Assembly (NCBI RefSeq): GCF_028769735.1
Contig: NC_088178.1
Location: forward strand, 18,302,357-18,366,356
From: Zonotrichia leucophrys gambelii
Taxonomy: Eukaryota; Chordata; Aves; Passeriformes; Passerellidae
Direction of reading: 5' to 3'
DNA: 64,000 nucleotides
Below the pieces are notes generated by a model. It did not search any database and was not told the DNA's origin. It saw only the letters and a list, made by a program, of their open reading frames with translations. The position numbers and the translations under genes were made by a program. This document shows, in pieces, positions 10,541 through 25,450 of the stretch; within the stretch, counting starts at the first letter, position 1; each line of letters begins with the position of its first letter.

Positions 10541-13500
10541 TCCCAGTTTTATTTCAGTAATGCTGGACAACATAAATTACTGGGAACTATCAAAGATGGC
10601 AGAAAGCTCTTCCTCACACTTCAGGGCATGCAAAAAAGTAGAGATATGCTGCTACCTGAAGGGCAGAAGGATGTATAGCCAAATTCATGAAGAGATAAAG
10701 GAAGCATCTTCTTTCTCTTGGATGGATCAGGGAAACAGAAAGCTGAATAAGTACCTTGAAGGACTGGGCTGCTACAGTTATTGCTCTCTGCTTCTTCTGA
10801 GCTTCTGCCTCATCAATTGTTCTTGAGTGTCTCCATGAGTTCCTTTAGCCTCTGTGGAAAAGCATAGGTTTTTCTGGTCAGGAATTTCTTGCAGTGTTCC
10901 AAAGGTTTCCACCTATTTAACCAATATGTGTACCTCCACCAGGCACAACAGAAATCTCTTTCATCCAAGGTGATTTTTTATATTCTTTGAGTACAGCCCA
11001 AAGGAGACATAATTGTTCATATACTCAAAGTCAATTAACACTAAAACTCTATAGTTTTATTAGGTCATAGAATTCAGGTTAAATAGTATGAAGGTATTTA
11101 GAATACATCTAGATTTCTCATTTTAGCGTCATTACCTGACAACAACCTTTTGTGCAGTGTCCAGGAGATTCATCACAGAATTGGCTTGTATGTTTCTGGA
11201 AGGACACAAAAGCATGCTTGGATATGCTTTTCTATCATGTCTTAGAAACTTCTGTCATTCTTCCTCATTTGACACAAACTTGGTCTCACAGGCAAAAGAA
11301 AACAATATTTTCGTTCATATTTGCATACTTTCCATTCAAATAGAAGGTTAATCAAGTTCTGAGGATAAGCCCTGACAGAGACAATAAGCATACTTACCCT
11401 GTGTTTGTCTTTCAGTATCTTTTGAGCACCTTTTTCCCTGCAAATCACGACTTCTAGCAGCACTGTAGATTTTTGATCTTAGTTACTGACCTTGGAGAAA
11501 AAGGCCTGTTATTTGGGCTAGTGACATATAGCTTGGGAACTTCAAAAGACTGGTTCACGGTCCTAAGGACCTTGGTTGCTGTCCCTGGAGATACACTGCT
11601 GCAGTTGGCTTTTCATTTCTGCTCACAGCCTCTTTTAATACTGTAAATTCAGAATGCTACATACAAATAAACCAAGATATGTATTATTTTCCATCAAAAT
11701 AGCACAGCTATTATCCTTATTCTCTGCCTTTAGATATAGACAGATGTTCACTGTGGAAGTATAATCAACATGCCACCAGTCAGAAATAAATGCACTTTTG
11801 AAATAACAGAGGCCTTTTTCTAGATATACCTGTGCTGCATCTGTTACAAAAGAAGTTGACTTACATATGCACTTGAAAATACATGTATTTTCATTGTGTG
11901 GTAGAGCCCTTATTTATTTCATTTCAGATTCACTACAGAAACTTGTCATGCAAGTAAATAACTTAGCATCATCAGGGAGATTTTAAGATTCTCTTCCTGT
12001 GGAGAGTTATTCAAATTGTTTATGGAAATGTGGAAAAGAATTTTTTGCCACTCAAATCTACATATATATTTTCCCTAAAAATATGTCCCAGACTTTGTTT
12101 ATTTACAGATACAACGTGAAATCTCCATATGAAGCCTTAAATTTTGTGAACTTTGTCCTATAAACAAATTTGCACTGAGATGTCTTGCAACTATCTGTAA
12201 CAGCAGACACTTTCAGAATTTCTTAGAAGTGGCTACAATTTTGATCAGAGCTCATTTTACTGTTCATACAGGGAAAACAGAATTCACAAAGTGTAGCCAG
12301 CACAGATTCTACCTCATGCAAGGAATTAACCTAGAATGGGAAACCTGGCTTTGAGCATAGTATGATCCAATTACTCCCCAATTCACTACTTTGTAATTTT
12401 GAATTCCAGTTAACTTCAGAAATAAATACTAGTTTTATTTTAGAAACAGGACTTTGAACTGTAAGAATACAAAATAGAGTTCACTCCATGAGAAGTTTAT
12501 TTAAAAAAAAAACTGTTCACATGAAAGAATTTTCAAAATACTAAGCTAAATGATAAGTAGTAGTGCCAAAACAGGTTGAAATATCCTTCAATCATCTTGT
12601 ATCTTTTCCAGCAGTTTTCAAGTCATACTCAAATGTCTTGCCTTTCAGCACAATGCATATACCATGCGTTTTTCTGTGAACCACACAATTAGTGACTGCA
12701 TCTTAATGAGAAATATTCAGTAAATCTCATTTATGATAGGCATTTCCAGAGAAAGCTAATTTCCACAGCATTTGAGGCTGCCATGTGAGAGACAAGGCAT
12801 ACCAATATTTTCTAAGGAAACAAAATTTTTTCATCTTCTGTCAATTGTTTTGAAAATGGTTGTATGAGTCAGTGTATCACATTATTTTTGTGGTTGGTTA
12901 CTTTGTTTTGTTTTTTAAGAAATGTGGCTTGAATTTTCAGTCCTTCCACACATGGCTTCTCATTCTTATTCAATTTAATATAGCTCAGATGCAGTGCTAG
13001 TGTTCTGGGATATAATGTTTGAAGGATATTTGCTCAGATTCATGCTATAGAATGAATTCTAGGGGAAAAAAAAGTTGTTTCTTTGAGGCTGCTGACTTAC
13101 CAAGTCTAGCAGAAAAAAAGTTAAGCGCTGTGGTGACAGAAAAGATATCCCCAGACTGAAAGAATTAGTATTTTGTTCTGAATTTGGAGCTAAATCAAAT
13201 AAAAGTGAAGATAAACACAAACAGGTTAAGATGTTTACTTATTCTGTGTTAATAAATAAGCTTCTCCAGGATTAAGTCTCTTCTGTCTAGATTATATCTG
13301 CTTCCTAATGAATTCTCAGTGAAGCCAAATGGAACACAAAGAAAGTCTTGTTTATTCACTTTTTAAAAGGCAAAAGATAGCATAGTCTGTGTAACTTTTT
13401 GCTTTATTTTTCAAACAATGACTTTCTAACAACAAAAAGAATACATATTTAATATCCCAAAATGTTTTGAGTTTAGGTGTTGTTTCATTTAATTTCTTTA

Positions 13501-16500
13501 TTTACCTTGTTCAGAAGAAAGGATTTGGCCTCAACTGTAAAAACACTACTGTAAATATACAAGCCCATAAGAGGCTGGAATAGTAATGAGAATGTACTGT
13601 TGTTTCATGGCACTTTATGCACCATTTGATCATTTTCATTTCGAATTCCTGTAGAAACCAGCATCCTACATGTTGCCTGCATCATCAGAACCAATTACAA
13701 AGTTTGGCTGAGTTTTCAGTGTCTGCAAGGATGGAACTCATTTGTCTCATGGTTCCCTGCTAACTTTAGCGTATTTACGTAAGGATGTAAAACTCCATCT
13801 GTGCAGTGTTATGGTTTATACTGCTTTATACTTCTCATTCTTCTCTGCATTTATAAGTGAACATTAAATTCTAAGGCCTGATCCTAGGAAATCCACTCGT
13901 GTCAATGTGGTGACTGCACTGATTTGATTCCCTAAGCCAGGATGCTTACTGAATCATGCTATTGCTTTAGAATATGCCTATTGCCTCTCTTTGGGATGAC
14001 CTGAAAGAATGGCTGCCAGAGAAAAAGAAGCAATTTTCCAGTTTTCTTCTCGCAAATGAATGTCTTTTTCTGCAGGTAAGCAGAAAATTTAAAATAACAT
14101 CAATTTTTCTTCTAATTTACTAGTCAATCTTGTTCAGTTTGGGAAACATTAATTTAGTACATACCATTTAAGACAAAACAAATCTGTTTGTCATGCTCCC
14201 TTCACACTGTTACATCTTTATTGATTGCATAATGATAATTAAATTATTGTGTTTTAAGCCACAGTAGGCACATCTATTTCCCCCTCTACTCTTTCTCCTG
14301 CCTTGCTCTCACTCTCTCCCCTCAACTCCTATTTGTCCCCCCTCCTTTTTCAATACTCTTCTTTGATTACTGCCAGATATAGGCATTAGGCTGTTCTAAA
14401 GCCCTGAATTTCCTGGCCTGATTGAATGCTTGGCTGTTCCCTGAAGAAAGACATTTGAAGACACTGCTGTATTTTTCTGAACTTCAAAAATGCCAGTAAA
14501 CCTTGATCATTTCACCTGTCCAGAAGTAGAGTTAGAGGGCACAAAATGTCTTTAATTTATACAGAAGTTATCCTCCCAGCCCATAAACAATACCTTAATC
14601 AACATGTGAGTGTATGTGTAGGCACATGTAACTGCTCAAGGGCACAATGCAAATCTTGGTGAAGTCAATGGGAGCCTTTCAGCTGAATTTCGTGGACTTT
14701 GATGTGTCAGATTTACTGACTAAATAGCTGCAGTGGAAAAGTCATCCCTAATGTCTGCAGGTACTGTATTATTTAATGGGTAGCTATACAGTGGCAATGA
14801 ATTAAACTGCTGCCAAGTGAGTATGTGAATATATAAAGCAAAAGATTTTATTGTATGAGAGATGTATTTTGAGTGCGATTTTAAGATACAAAATGTGCAG
14901 AGCAAGCTAAGGGAAAACTTAAGAAAAGCCTTCAAATTTCTATTCCCATTCCCTCTACTGCTTTCTGTCCATACAGTTTCCCTCAGCTCCTGAGCAGAGG
15001 CAGTCACAGGGTGACTGTCCCCTTGCTCTGAGGCTCTGGTCCCACACAGGCTGACATTGCTGCCCCTGTTTGATGGACAAAAACAGCATTTCAGTCTTCA
15101 GAACTATCAGTCCAGCACCTTTCCAGTGATTATGGGTTCACAGATTAAGATATCTTTCCTTTCTGTAGTCATAAGAAAATGCACAGAATAGTTCTTGAAA
15201 GTCAGAGATCTTTTCAAATTCATAATGCTGTAGTTGTTTAAACCACTTTAAGTCCTGAGTTTGAATTCCTGTTCCAAGCCTGTTCAAACCTGTCATTGAA
15301 ATAAACCTTTGACCTGTTACCGCCTTTCAGTAAGTGCTAACAGAGTATCATAATTTTAAATTCCCAACTCTCTAAAGAAAGGCTGCAAAGATAATACTAT
15401 GATTTAGGGCTTTCTCCCCAAAATTAAAATAGAAATGAAGATGTACCATGTAAAATAATCCTCAAGTCATTCAAATAATCCATTTAATTCTTACAGAGGT
15501 TGCTGGAAGATGGATGCAAATGAATCATCAAAATGTCCCAAAAGCTATCAAATATTCCTCTGTTTATTGCCAAGTATAATGTTTCAGATAAATATGCTGC
15601 TTCCGTTTTGACTTTGAACTTAAAAAAAAGAAAAAGAAAAAAATAAGGGACATTTTGTTGCACTTCCTGTGAGGTGTTAGGGTTGTCACTGTTAGCTTCT
15701 ACCCCTTCAGAAGGAAATAAATGCTTGGAATGAGATCCTATGACTTCTAGATATTCCACGAACAAAGTACAGTATTTTTCAAGAAACAATCCTGTCCTTT
15801 TTCAACCCCATCTTTTCATTCTCCTTGCACAATAAAGGCAAAGACTGCTAACCCTATTCTCTGCTATGAGAGAGATCATTGCTGTAACAAAATGTTAAAA
15901 TGCACTTGCTGTAACTACACATAAAAGATTTGTCACTGAGCCTGAGTGGACCATAAGAACCCTACCATTGTGACCTTAAGTTCATTTTTCCCTTATGGAA
16001 ATGAAAGATAATTATATCTAAAGAAAAATCAGTCATGGGAGCTTAATTTCTGTTAGAATTTGACAGAGGCAGGAACTCATAACTACATTGGGTTAAGTGC
16101 TTTGAGATCCGATAATAGAACTACAAACTTTCAGATGTGCAGAATTGTGCTATTATCATATCAGTCACACAGTCTAGTATAAAATGCCTGCAAATAAACA
16201 ACAATGCCAATTAAGGAATGGAGGAAAGAGCAAAGTACTGTGCTATTTCCTTCAGTGAGAAATAAAGTGTGTGATTATTGTCCTTCTGACTGTGGTTTAG
16301 AGGCAGTGGAGGACATTTGGATCCTGCTGGGAAAGAATATAACATGACAGCTACTATTTTTAACTCTGTTTGAGAATATTAATTGAAATCTAAACTTGCA
16401 ATAAGATCCCTAGGCTTTTACAGACTAAGACCAATATAAGATGCAGCATCAAACTATAAACACTAGTCCTGGAATAACATGCAAGAAGGGAAAGTGACAA

Positions 16501-17611
16501 TGTGTAATTATTATTCCCAAGAGGAAAAGAAGAAAACACAATTACAAAATCTGTAGTTCTGCAATGAAGACTAAGAAGAGGGCTGGAGTAGCAAAAATGA
16601 AAATGAATCCTTGTTATTGATTATCTGCATGTGTCTCTGGATTAATTGAAATCAGAACAGAGCGCTGTTATCTAGAAATCCCAAGCTATTTCTAGTTCTA
16701 GCACCACTGGTTTGACATGTGAACTTCATTAAACAACCAAGTTAAAAATCCCAAACAAAAACAAGCCTAAATCCAGAAAATAATTTGGGTATTGAGAAAA
16801 CAGGTACCTGACCCTGAACCAGAATAAAATCAAACCCTTCCAGACAGGCACATCAGTAATACGCAGTGCAAGAAACATCCATCAGAGGAGGAAAAAAACA
16901 AAGCCAGGATGCCTGAGGATGCAGCTGAGAGCAGCTGACAGAGGGGAGCTGCTGAACAAAGATCCTGCATACCTGATATTCCTTCTTTTTAGCTCTTAAA
17001 AACACACACTAAAATATCATTGAGGTTAGCTGTCATTGTTGAAATTGGTCTGTCTTTAGAAAGACTGTGAAATGAATTGGACCAGAAAGATAGCAGAAAA
17101 ATAAGTTCTGATGGGCAGCATTTATCTAAGAAGATTTCTTCCTAGTAGTCTGGATTTCTGTTTTTGAGTACATCAGCTTATGTACCAAAATATCAATTAT
17201 CTCGTGCCTTGCAATTTCCTGGCTGGTATTTCATTCAGCACTTAGATTTTGTAGAACCTCTGCACCATGTGTTTTTTAATGCCAAGAGCCTCTTTTCTGC
17301 CTCTGGCAGTTAACACTGACATTCACCAGGGACAGGCTTGGGACTGAAGGCTTGTTTCCGAAGGAGGATGCAGGAGCACTGTTAGCTGCAGACATTTAAG
17401 ACTCGTGTTGGTTTCTGCTGATACCAGGCTGAGCACAAGGGAACCTAGAAAAATTTCCAACCTAACCTTTGTCCCCAAAATGCTGAACATTATATCTCTA
17501 TTTGTCATCAGCAACTCATCACATAACAGAGGAACTTAGTGTTTTATACTAACTGTTTTAATCCACATTGTAAGACTTTGTTGTCATTTTTCATTAAAGA
17601 AAACAGAAATT
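10541..17611. other. AT-rich noncoding stretch, no gene seen
   Basis: There are no long open frames (101 codons at most, 15484-15789 minus) and no recognisable protein. A weak match to the fossil palindromic family lies near 14654-14704. A pyrimidine-rich tract lies at about 14278-14365. Otherwise I see only unique AT-rich DNA. Confidence 0.7.
14654..14704. repeat. possible fragment of an old interspersed repeat
   Basis: The segment has GGTGAAGTCAATGGGAG and, after a short gap, GTGGACTTTGAT. The layout resembles sauropsid elements built around a TGAAGTCAATGGG core. The arms are diverged and the limits are uncertain. Confidence 0.4.
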
Positions 17612-17634
17612 TTATATATATTTATACATATGTG

Positions 17635-17665
<31 letters not shown>

Positions 17666-17667
17666 GT
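17612..17667. repeat. TA-rich microsatellite
   Basis: Two pure (TA)n runs are separated by ATATG interruptions, with a TGTG step at 17631. The 56-bp array is AT-only apart from a few G and C bases. Length polymorphism is likely. Confidence 0.95.
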
Positions 17668-20600
17668 AAAAGTCTAATTCAAACAATGTAATGTCTAATA
17701 TTGTCAAAAAGAGACAGAAACTTTACTTTAGTAGTATCTTTCTCAAAACCAGCTGACTATCTTAAGACATTTGATGCTGACCTTTGCCAGGGACACTTAG
17801 ACTCCAGTCATGTGAAATCTGAAGTGAATTTGGGGTTGCAGATAGATTGGTCCACTGAGAAAAATTACTCAACAAAACTGTCATAAATGAATTCCCAGTT
17901 TTTGAACTTCATTGGCATTTTCAGCTTGAGACATTTAAGATTACTAATTTTTACTGAATTATCAATGCAGGATGCTTATAAAATATGTACATGACAGTTT
18001 TTAGTATTGTCCCTTCTCTTAAATTGCAAAACTTCTGTGTTATCTGAATTTCTAGTGTTGCCCAGAAATTTCTTAGTGCAAAGCAATCACTGAAAATGGT
18101 AGGTATCTTGTTTACAAAGCTATTTTTTTTAACAGACAAAATACAGGGGAAATAAATGAGGATAACGTTTAGTTCTACAGATTTTATCAGACTATTTTAT
18201 GCTAGTGGGTTTGCTACATAATAATACATAGGATAGGAAATAAAACCATGAGTCAAATCTGGCTTATTTCACCACAGTTTCCTGGTCCCGAAATACAAAT
18301 CTGTTCTTTTTCTTTAAAATTGATGTGTACTGCATATTCTCCTGTTTCTGCAAGGAGACAAAGAACAACACATTTGTTGCTTTGTGCTAGTCTCTTATTT
18401 CTTTTAACTCATGATGATGGATGTTATCACTAAATTCAGACATCAGGTTATCAGACTTGGTAAGTATGTAAGTATAAAAATATTTACCCACACAGATGCA
18501 TCAAATATTTCAAAGTGCATAAAGATAAATACAATAAAAATTGTAACAGTATTATATAGTAAGCACATGCTATTTTTATTGCATGTATACCTTTCTGCTA
18601 TTTCAGAAGTTATATTCTTGAAAAAGACATTGAATTACATAACAAAGTAGTAGAACTTTCAGAATTAATGCATTTTAAAATATTATAATGGGTACTAGGT
18701 GAAAGCAGCCATAATAATTGGGACCACTGATATGCTAGTTTCTAGTGATTATTGTTTGTATTATCCAGGAGTGGACATAATTATGCTAGTCAGTATTCAT
18801 ATAAATAATAAGAGACAGTCCTTTTCCTGAGAAATGCACAGACAATACGTAGGTTAGAAGGAAAAAACAGGTAACAGAAGTAGGAAATTATTTTCCTAAG
18901 GGGATTGGAAACAGGAAAGGGAGAAATTCCAAGGTTAACAGGCAGTAGCCTGTCCACAGTATATCATATCCTGCCCTTCAAGCAATAATTTCTCTTTTAA
19001 TTATTTGGGTTTTCTTCATATGCTTTTTAGCATGTCTGCCAGTGTAGATAGCATTCATGGGCAAAGGCAAGCATGAAGCCAGAGGTCATGCACATGACAA
19101 GCAGGCTAAAGAATAGAAATTTTGATTAACTCAAAATTTAAAGGGCTATACAGAGACACAAAACCTATGTAAAATATTCAAAAAGTACACTGAAATTACC
19201 AGAAAACTCTCAGAAAGAGTGCTTAAGAAAATTATGCATAATTAAAAGATGAGATGGAATAGAGAGTTCAGAGCTGTCTACCCACCTGATTTTCTAGTAG
19301 GCTGTGTCTTTTTTGTGAGAGTATAAATATTTGTTATGGGTAAAACAAGTGCTGTAGGAGAGAACAAAAGTGATTTTTCCTGTAAGACTTTGGTACTCGT
19401 TCTAAATCAGGCAGAACAAAATCTGGAACATAATTGTCCCATGGCAGCAGCATGTGGTTTAACAGATAGTCTGTGCTTCTATGCTATTTTAACTATAACT
19501 TCTGTTCTTCACCCAAAGAAAAAAATCATCATTATGAAGTATGATTATGAAAACATCAGAATTATCTCTATTTTTCTGTTCAGAAACCCCTGGTTTTAAA
19601 TCAGACCCTCTCAATGCATCTCTATGGATGTGTATTTTTAGATATTTGGAGATTTGGCTAGATCTCCCCAACATCAACCCACTGATGATTTAACCAGCAC
19701 AAGATTTTTTTTTCTTTTATCACTTCTTCTGGGGATGTTCTTGTATTAAAGACAAATTAAATGAAGTATTTCTGATGGATTTATGCTACGAATCTCCCTT
19801 CCCCCAGTTTATGCAACTTAGTTTTAAAACGATATTGGAAAAAATCTAGTGTGTGATCAAAAAGATGCTGCTTATGGTAACAGAGAGCAGAAAAAATGAA
19901 CAGATTCTCAAAGCAGTGGCAGAGACAGAGTAGATCCCACTTCAAACAAGGGTGAAAAGTTCAAGCATTTCCTGAAATGATGCAAAGAAAATGTGCTTCA
20001 AATGAATGAGAATTTTCTTATCCATTTGCACATTGGTTGGGTAACATCACCATTGTTGACGTGAAAGAAAGGTCAGCCCTGTCCCTCCTCACACTGGGGG
20101 TCATGAGAACGATTTTGTAAGTGCCAGTCACTGCTTCTTCCAAAGGCTCACTTCTCTCAGAGCTCTGCTAATACAGGTTCAGAGCAATATGCAGCTAGCT
20201 GCAGGATTTTACATGCTCACTGGGCTTTGTGGATGGTTATGAAGAGGAAAACTTTGGACTAGATACAAAATATGCTAGAAAATATTTTCCGTTCAAAAGC
20301 CAATTTTAAGTTTTTTGGGTTTTAGTTGTGTTAGGAGAAGAGTATAAAAAAGAACCATAAAGCCTTTATTTACAAAAATTGCAAGTATTAGCAAGACATA
20401 GGTAATAAAAGGTAGGTTAATAAATTAGTATTTATTTCAGTTTCATTTACAGTCTATTACTCAAGCAAGCTTTGGAAATAGTTGCTTTTTTGTTTAAACA
20501 TCCTTGTTGGCAACATGAAAAAGTGAAATTAGTGAAATATTTTAATGTAAAACAAGTCACTAAGAAGTTCAACAAGGTCAGGAATAAGAGCCCCTTAGAT

Positions 20601-23600
20601 TATTCAGGATATTGTTAATTCTGTCCTTGAGAATAGCGTGATAGCCCTGTACCTTTGCACTGCAGCTTCTTTTCCAGTGAGGGAGTAAAAATGGATTCAA
20701 ACACTGCAGGAACAGACTCACATCATAAAAAACATTTAAAGAAAACCAAAACCTGCTTAAAGGTTAAAATACTTTTATTAGCCACAGTCAAACAAAGCCT
20801 TCATTGTTAAATCTTTCTCAGTATCACAAACCTCCAAAGACTCTGACTTTTGTGGAGTTTAAATGACTGTACAGTTACTTGGAACATACCTAACTTATCT
20901 GGACAATCAGAAACTCACACACTTGCAAATGGAAATATCAAATTACAAGGACAGCCACACAGGACACTGCTCACATGAAAACCAGGAAATGCATGAACCT
21001 AAAGGCACAAAGGAGAAACAATCCAATTCTCTTTGCTTTGGTTTTGTTTGGTTTTTTATTTGTTTCTGTTGTTTGGGGTTCTTTAATGGGATTGGTGTGG
21101 GCCTAGGACAAGCATTCTTATTTGTTTTTTTGGTAATACAAGTAATTTATCTACTTTACTAAATGTTTTTAAGAAAATCTTAAGGCTTCTATTAAAAATG
21201 TAACGGGAAACAAAATTTATTTTTTATTATTTCATTATTTATTTTATAACTTTATCATAATTTCCCAGATTTTTATAATAATTTTGATGGCTATCAGTTT
21301 GACTGCTGCCTAATACTGTCTTCTTTGTATCTGTGTTTGTTTCTTCATTTTCTCGCTGCATTTACTGTTCCAGAGGAAAGGTGTTGCAATGTAACATTAC
21401 ACTCTAAGTGAAACACGGTGAAAATCAGAGCTGCTGTAACCATTTTCTATAACTGCACACTTGCTATGATTTAAAAAATGACAACAATTTGATCTGAATT
21501 GCTTCCCATTTCTTTGCAAAACAAATATTTTGTAAAGATCAACAGATTTGAAATATCCACAGAAACTTTCTGAACATGGATATTGTAATCATTAGGAAAA
21601 TCCTTTATTCTTCCCTTGCTTTTTATACTAAATAGGTTTTGAGAGCTCTGTAGTACTCAAATACTGTAAACAGGCAGTTAATGCAGGCAGAAATCTGAAA
21701 AACTGAGACTAGTTGGCTTTTAGTGGCTCTGCAGCATTGATAAAGGCAGTGTAAGTCCACAGAAGCTGTATCTGTACACAGACATTAAAAAAAATACATG
21801 GAAACAATTCCTTTTTTTTTTTTTGTCATGAACTCTTAGTCCTTATTTTCACTATTAAATGTCTGTTTCGATTGACGTAATCACTGAAATTTGAAGAGCA
21901 CCCAAATAGTCAGGAAGCTGCCAGGTATTTCAAACATCAGACTTAAATAGTTTTCATTCTTCATTACTAAATAAGTATTAGATTTTGTCATCTTCTTATA
22001 CAATATTAGACATTTAGTTATTTGACATGATATGTGTGTATATGCACCACCTTTTTTTTTATTCCACAGGCTCACATCTTAGAATCATTTAGAAGTTGAT
22101 CATTAACTAATACCACCTGCAAAATCCCAAAAGCAATGTGCAAAATTCCACCTGACAACTTTCTTCCTCATCCCTCTCCAGACCTTCTGTCAAGACAATA
22201 AAACAAAGATAAGGTGGCACAGAATGGGTTTTATCTAGCCACAGACTTTGCCAGTCTCAAGCTTGCCTAATAAGCAAAATGTTCCATTCTAAACAAAGCA
22301 CTTTGAGGTTATAATTATTTAGAAGACACTAGATGGTATCACAGTTGCTGGGAATAGCACACCATTTTGGGATAAAATCCAGATTTAAACAAGTATCTAC
22401 ACTACACATCTGTCACCATTATGTTGCAAAGGCTCTATCTTGCAGTTTATTTCAGTGGTTGACAGAACTGAGACATACTATAGGAGTTATCTTTTAAAAT
22501 ATTAATACTGGAGAAGACTGTGTGCTTTGCTCTACAAATATTCAAGAGAGAGGGGAGGAATGTATCTCTGCTCTCCAGTCTATTTCAACAGTTAGCAGTA
22601 AGCAAAGAGTACAGAGCACTCATTTCTAGAGCATTTAGTGTTTATACTCTCTCAGTGGCTTGTAATGGGTCAGCATAATTAGATAAATCAATGTGCAATA
22701 AAGGACATTAAAAACCACAGCACTTGCCACCCTGGCACACAGGGTCCTTTGGGTAATTAAATTCCTGGGATTTTTCCAGATCAAAAGGTAGAGAATTCAT
22801 TCTCTGAAAGAGAATGTTAATGGCACAGCTTCCTTGTTAGCTCTCCTTCTTAGTAAATCCATACTTGTGATACAAGAGTGTTCTTAAAACGGATTATCAG
22901 GGGACTTAAAAAGAGATCCACTCAGGTAAATGATGGGGATACTTTTGCTATCATTTTGAAGGGCATATGAAAATCTCTTGTGGGCATAAGAGAAGCTCAG
23001 CTTGTGAAATATGCAAGAGGGTTAAATATTTGGACTGTCTCTGTACGTCCCTCTACATGCAAAGTGAGCAGTTTTCTGCTTGGACCCATCAATACTAAAA
23101 CTTTACCAGTTTCTTCAGCAATCTTCGAGCCTAGTCCCAGTGGACAGCTGAAGGGCAAGTCTGTAGAAAACTATCTCTGATGCAGCTTTAGAAAATACAT
23201 TTTAAAAAAGTGTTTCTGATTTGAGATTTCATTTGTGGTGAATGGGAAAAAACCTCCACCTGTACTAATGTCTATGCCCACAAAGGAAAATATAACTCTC
23301 CTAACATCAGTTTACAGTCTACTTCTTTCCAAGAAAACTTAGGGGTCTTCCTCTCCACCAGGAGCTGTCTAATTATGTAAAGGAAAAGTGATTAACTGAT
23401 TATGATGAATAAATTAATCTCTGAGGACTTCTATGTATTCAGACATTTCTAATTAGTATGGTTTTCATGAGGAAATTCAAGGCAGTCCTCTGTTCCTATT
23501 AGTAATGATTAACAGAACAATAAGTAATTTTTGGCAGCTCCCTGCAAAATTATTAGAATTAACATGGGATTAAGGATTTGTGAAAAATGTGTCACTGATT

Positions 23601-25405
23601 AATGATGTGAGACTGACAAGTACTACAGACCGCCCTGGAAAAACACCAATATCAAAGATTTCAGGAAGCAACAATGGAGAAGGGGTTTCCTACCACCTGT
23701 GCCAAAAATGTTGATTCCCTTCTCAAGTTCCCTACTCCTCAGTTTTCCTGAGGATCACCAGTTAGTGCATGAAAGATCAGTATGATTCTGTTTCTGCATC
23801 TCAGGACATTTCGCAATGCATTTTCAAGTTCATTTTATAAATGCATTACCTACCAAAGATCTTTGCAGTTCCTTGTTTCTTTTTCCTTTGAAATGTACTT
23901 TATTAAATTTGCCAAAATTGTGCCTTCATTTACAACTGATCTTTATAAGCAGCCTTTAAAAATAAAATGATCAGTGTTTAACAACAGTAATTTGAATTTT
24001 GAATACTTGGTCATGGAGACAGGTCTGAGCAGATTAGTTAAAGTGGCTGTGAAACAAACAGACTTAATTCCAGGATGATCAAGAAAGCTATTTCTATCAG
24101 ACAAGTACATGCACTGCACAGAGCACTCATTCATGGTGTTCTGAAAGTATTCATAAGATCAGTGAATAAACATGAATTTAAACCAACACAGGCATAAAGA
24201 ATAACTGGTAGCTTCCTTGGGGAAAAAGAGAACCCATGAGAAGAATCGGAGGGCAAGTCTATCTGAAAAAATGAAGTACAGTAGAAACAGTCTCTGCTAT
24301 CTGTATCCAGGCTAATATTTTTACACATCACAATGCAGTTTCCTCTAAGGGTAATAATTTGGATCTAAAAGGTAGTAGAACATGAGGTATTCTCTAAAGT
24401 AGGTAAGCAGCCTCTGAAAAAGCTTTAGTAACCCAGAGACAGAGCCCTGTGTGGCTGCGCTGGCTCCCGTTCAGGGGCAGCTGCAAACTGTGCCTGGTCA
24501 GGGGACCCTGCTTGCAGGACCCTGTAAGAACTCAGAGGCCGCGGGTATCATCCCTGGCTTTGGAAATGAATGGGAAATCAACAGTGCTATTGCTGTGAGT
24601 GAGGACACTGGAAAGGCTGAGGGTGGGAAAGGAGGGATTTCTGCTAAATGACGTCAGCAACACAGAAATCAGGAAATATCTTTGGTTCTGTTTTCTACTA
24701 GGAGTAGTACAGGAAAAATACCTGACTTTCAGAGGGAATTTAATCAATTTACAAATGGCATTCAGTCACATTAATACCTGAAATGGCAGGTTGTGTAGGA
24801 TGATCTGGGACTTTACTGCCCTTTGCTGCCCACTGTATTAATAGAGAAAGTGTTAATAGAAACTATTAATCACTATACACCACTTTGTTAGTAGAAGCCA
24901 ACTATATAGAGAAATGTATAATATGTGCCTTGCTAAACCCTCAAAATAGACCAAAATCTGCACGATATGGTAAGCTTTTGCTATCACCTTCATATTTGAG
25001 TAATATGAACATATTGAATGTATCTATGTGTGTTTCCAAGCAGAAAAAAAGTGTTGGTTTATATGGAAAGGTTTTCACTTTCTTCCACCCATTGTCATGG
25101 CATTCAGTGGACAATTCACGGCAAGGACCTATTTACAAAATGTTGCAACCAATCTGAAACTTTTCTGATGGTCAAAAACTCTAAATTAAAGAGAGAGTTA
25201 AAAGCAAAATGCTAATCAGGTGTTGGTATTGCCACACTCAATTGCCATAAAAATGTTCATTGACTCTGCATTAGACAATCCTTCATGAATACTTGAGTGA
25301 CATTTAGAATTACAGCAAAATTCATCATTATGCTCAATATCTGATCTGTGATCTCATTGTCAGTCTCTTTCTGTGTCATTTTGCCTTAATGAGAAATGAG
25401 CAAAT
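17668..25405. other. AT-rich noncoding stretch, no gene seen
   Basis: No supported gene. The longest frame is 99 codons at 20863-21162. A homopolymer of 13 T is at 21812-21824 and a shorter T-run near 22052. A GC-richer patch at 24430-24560 carries a 66-codon frame that opens with GTG, not ATG, so I do not treat it as a gene. 22610-22900 and 23380-23640 have many TAAT-type words and even composition, as in conserved noncoding elements; see the findings. Confidence 0.65.
22790..22815. repeat. three alternating complementary 7-mers
   Basis: AGAGAAT (22790-22796), ATTCTCT (22799-22805) and AGAGAAT (22809-22815) follow one another with gaps of 2 and 3 bases. The middle arm can pair with either outer one, giving two mutually exclusive hairpins. 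Confidence 0.85.

Positions 25406-25447
<42 letters not shown>
25406..25447. repeat. compound (TG)n(TA)n microsatellite
   Basis: A short TG run is followed by about 32 bp of uninterrupted TA. The tyrosine-isoleucine repeats in the open frame starting at 25409 are a translation of this array, not a gene. Confidence 0.97.

Positions 25448-25450
<3 letters not shown>

Noticed and set aside
10374..10826. 150-codon plus-strand open frame
   Set aside because: It depends on the GC-rich patch and the 18-bp duplication, and no domain is visible.
24451..24651. 66-codon GC-richer frame with a GTGAGT word near 24596
   Set aside because: It opens with GTG rather than ATG and has no acceptor site or recognisable protein. 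The donor word alone is too common.
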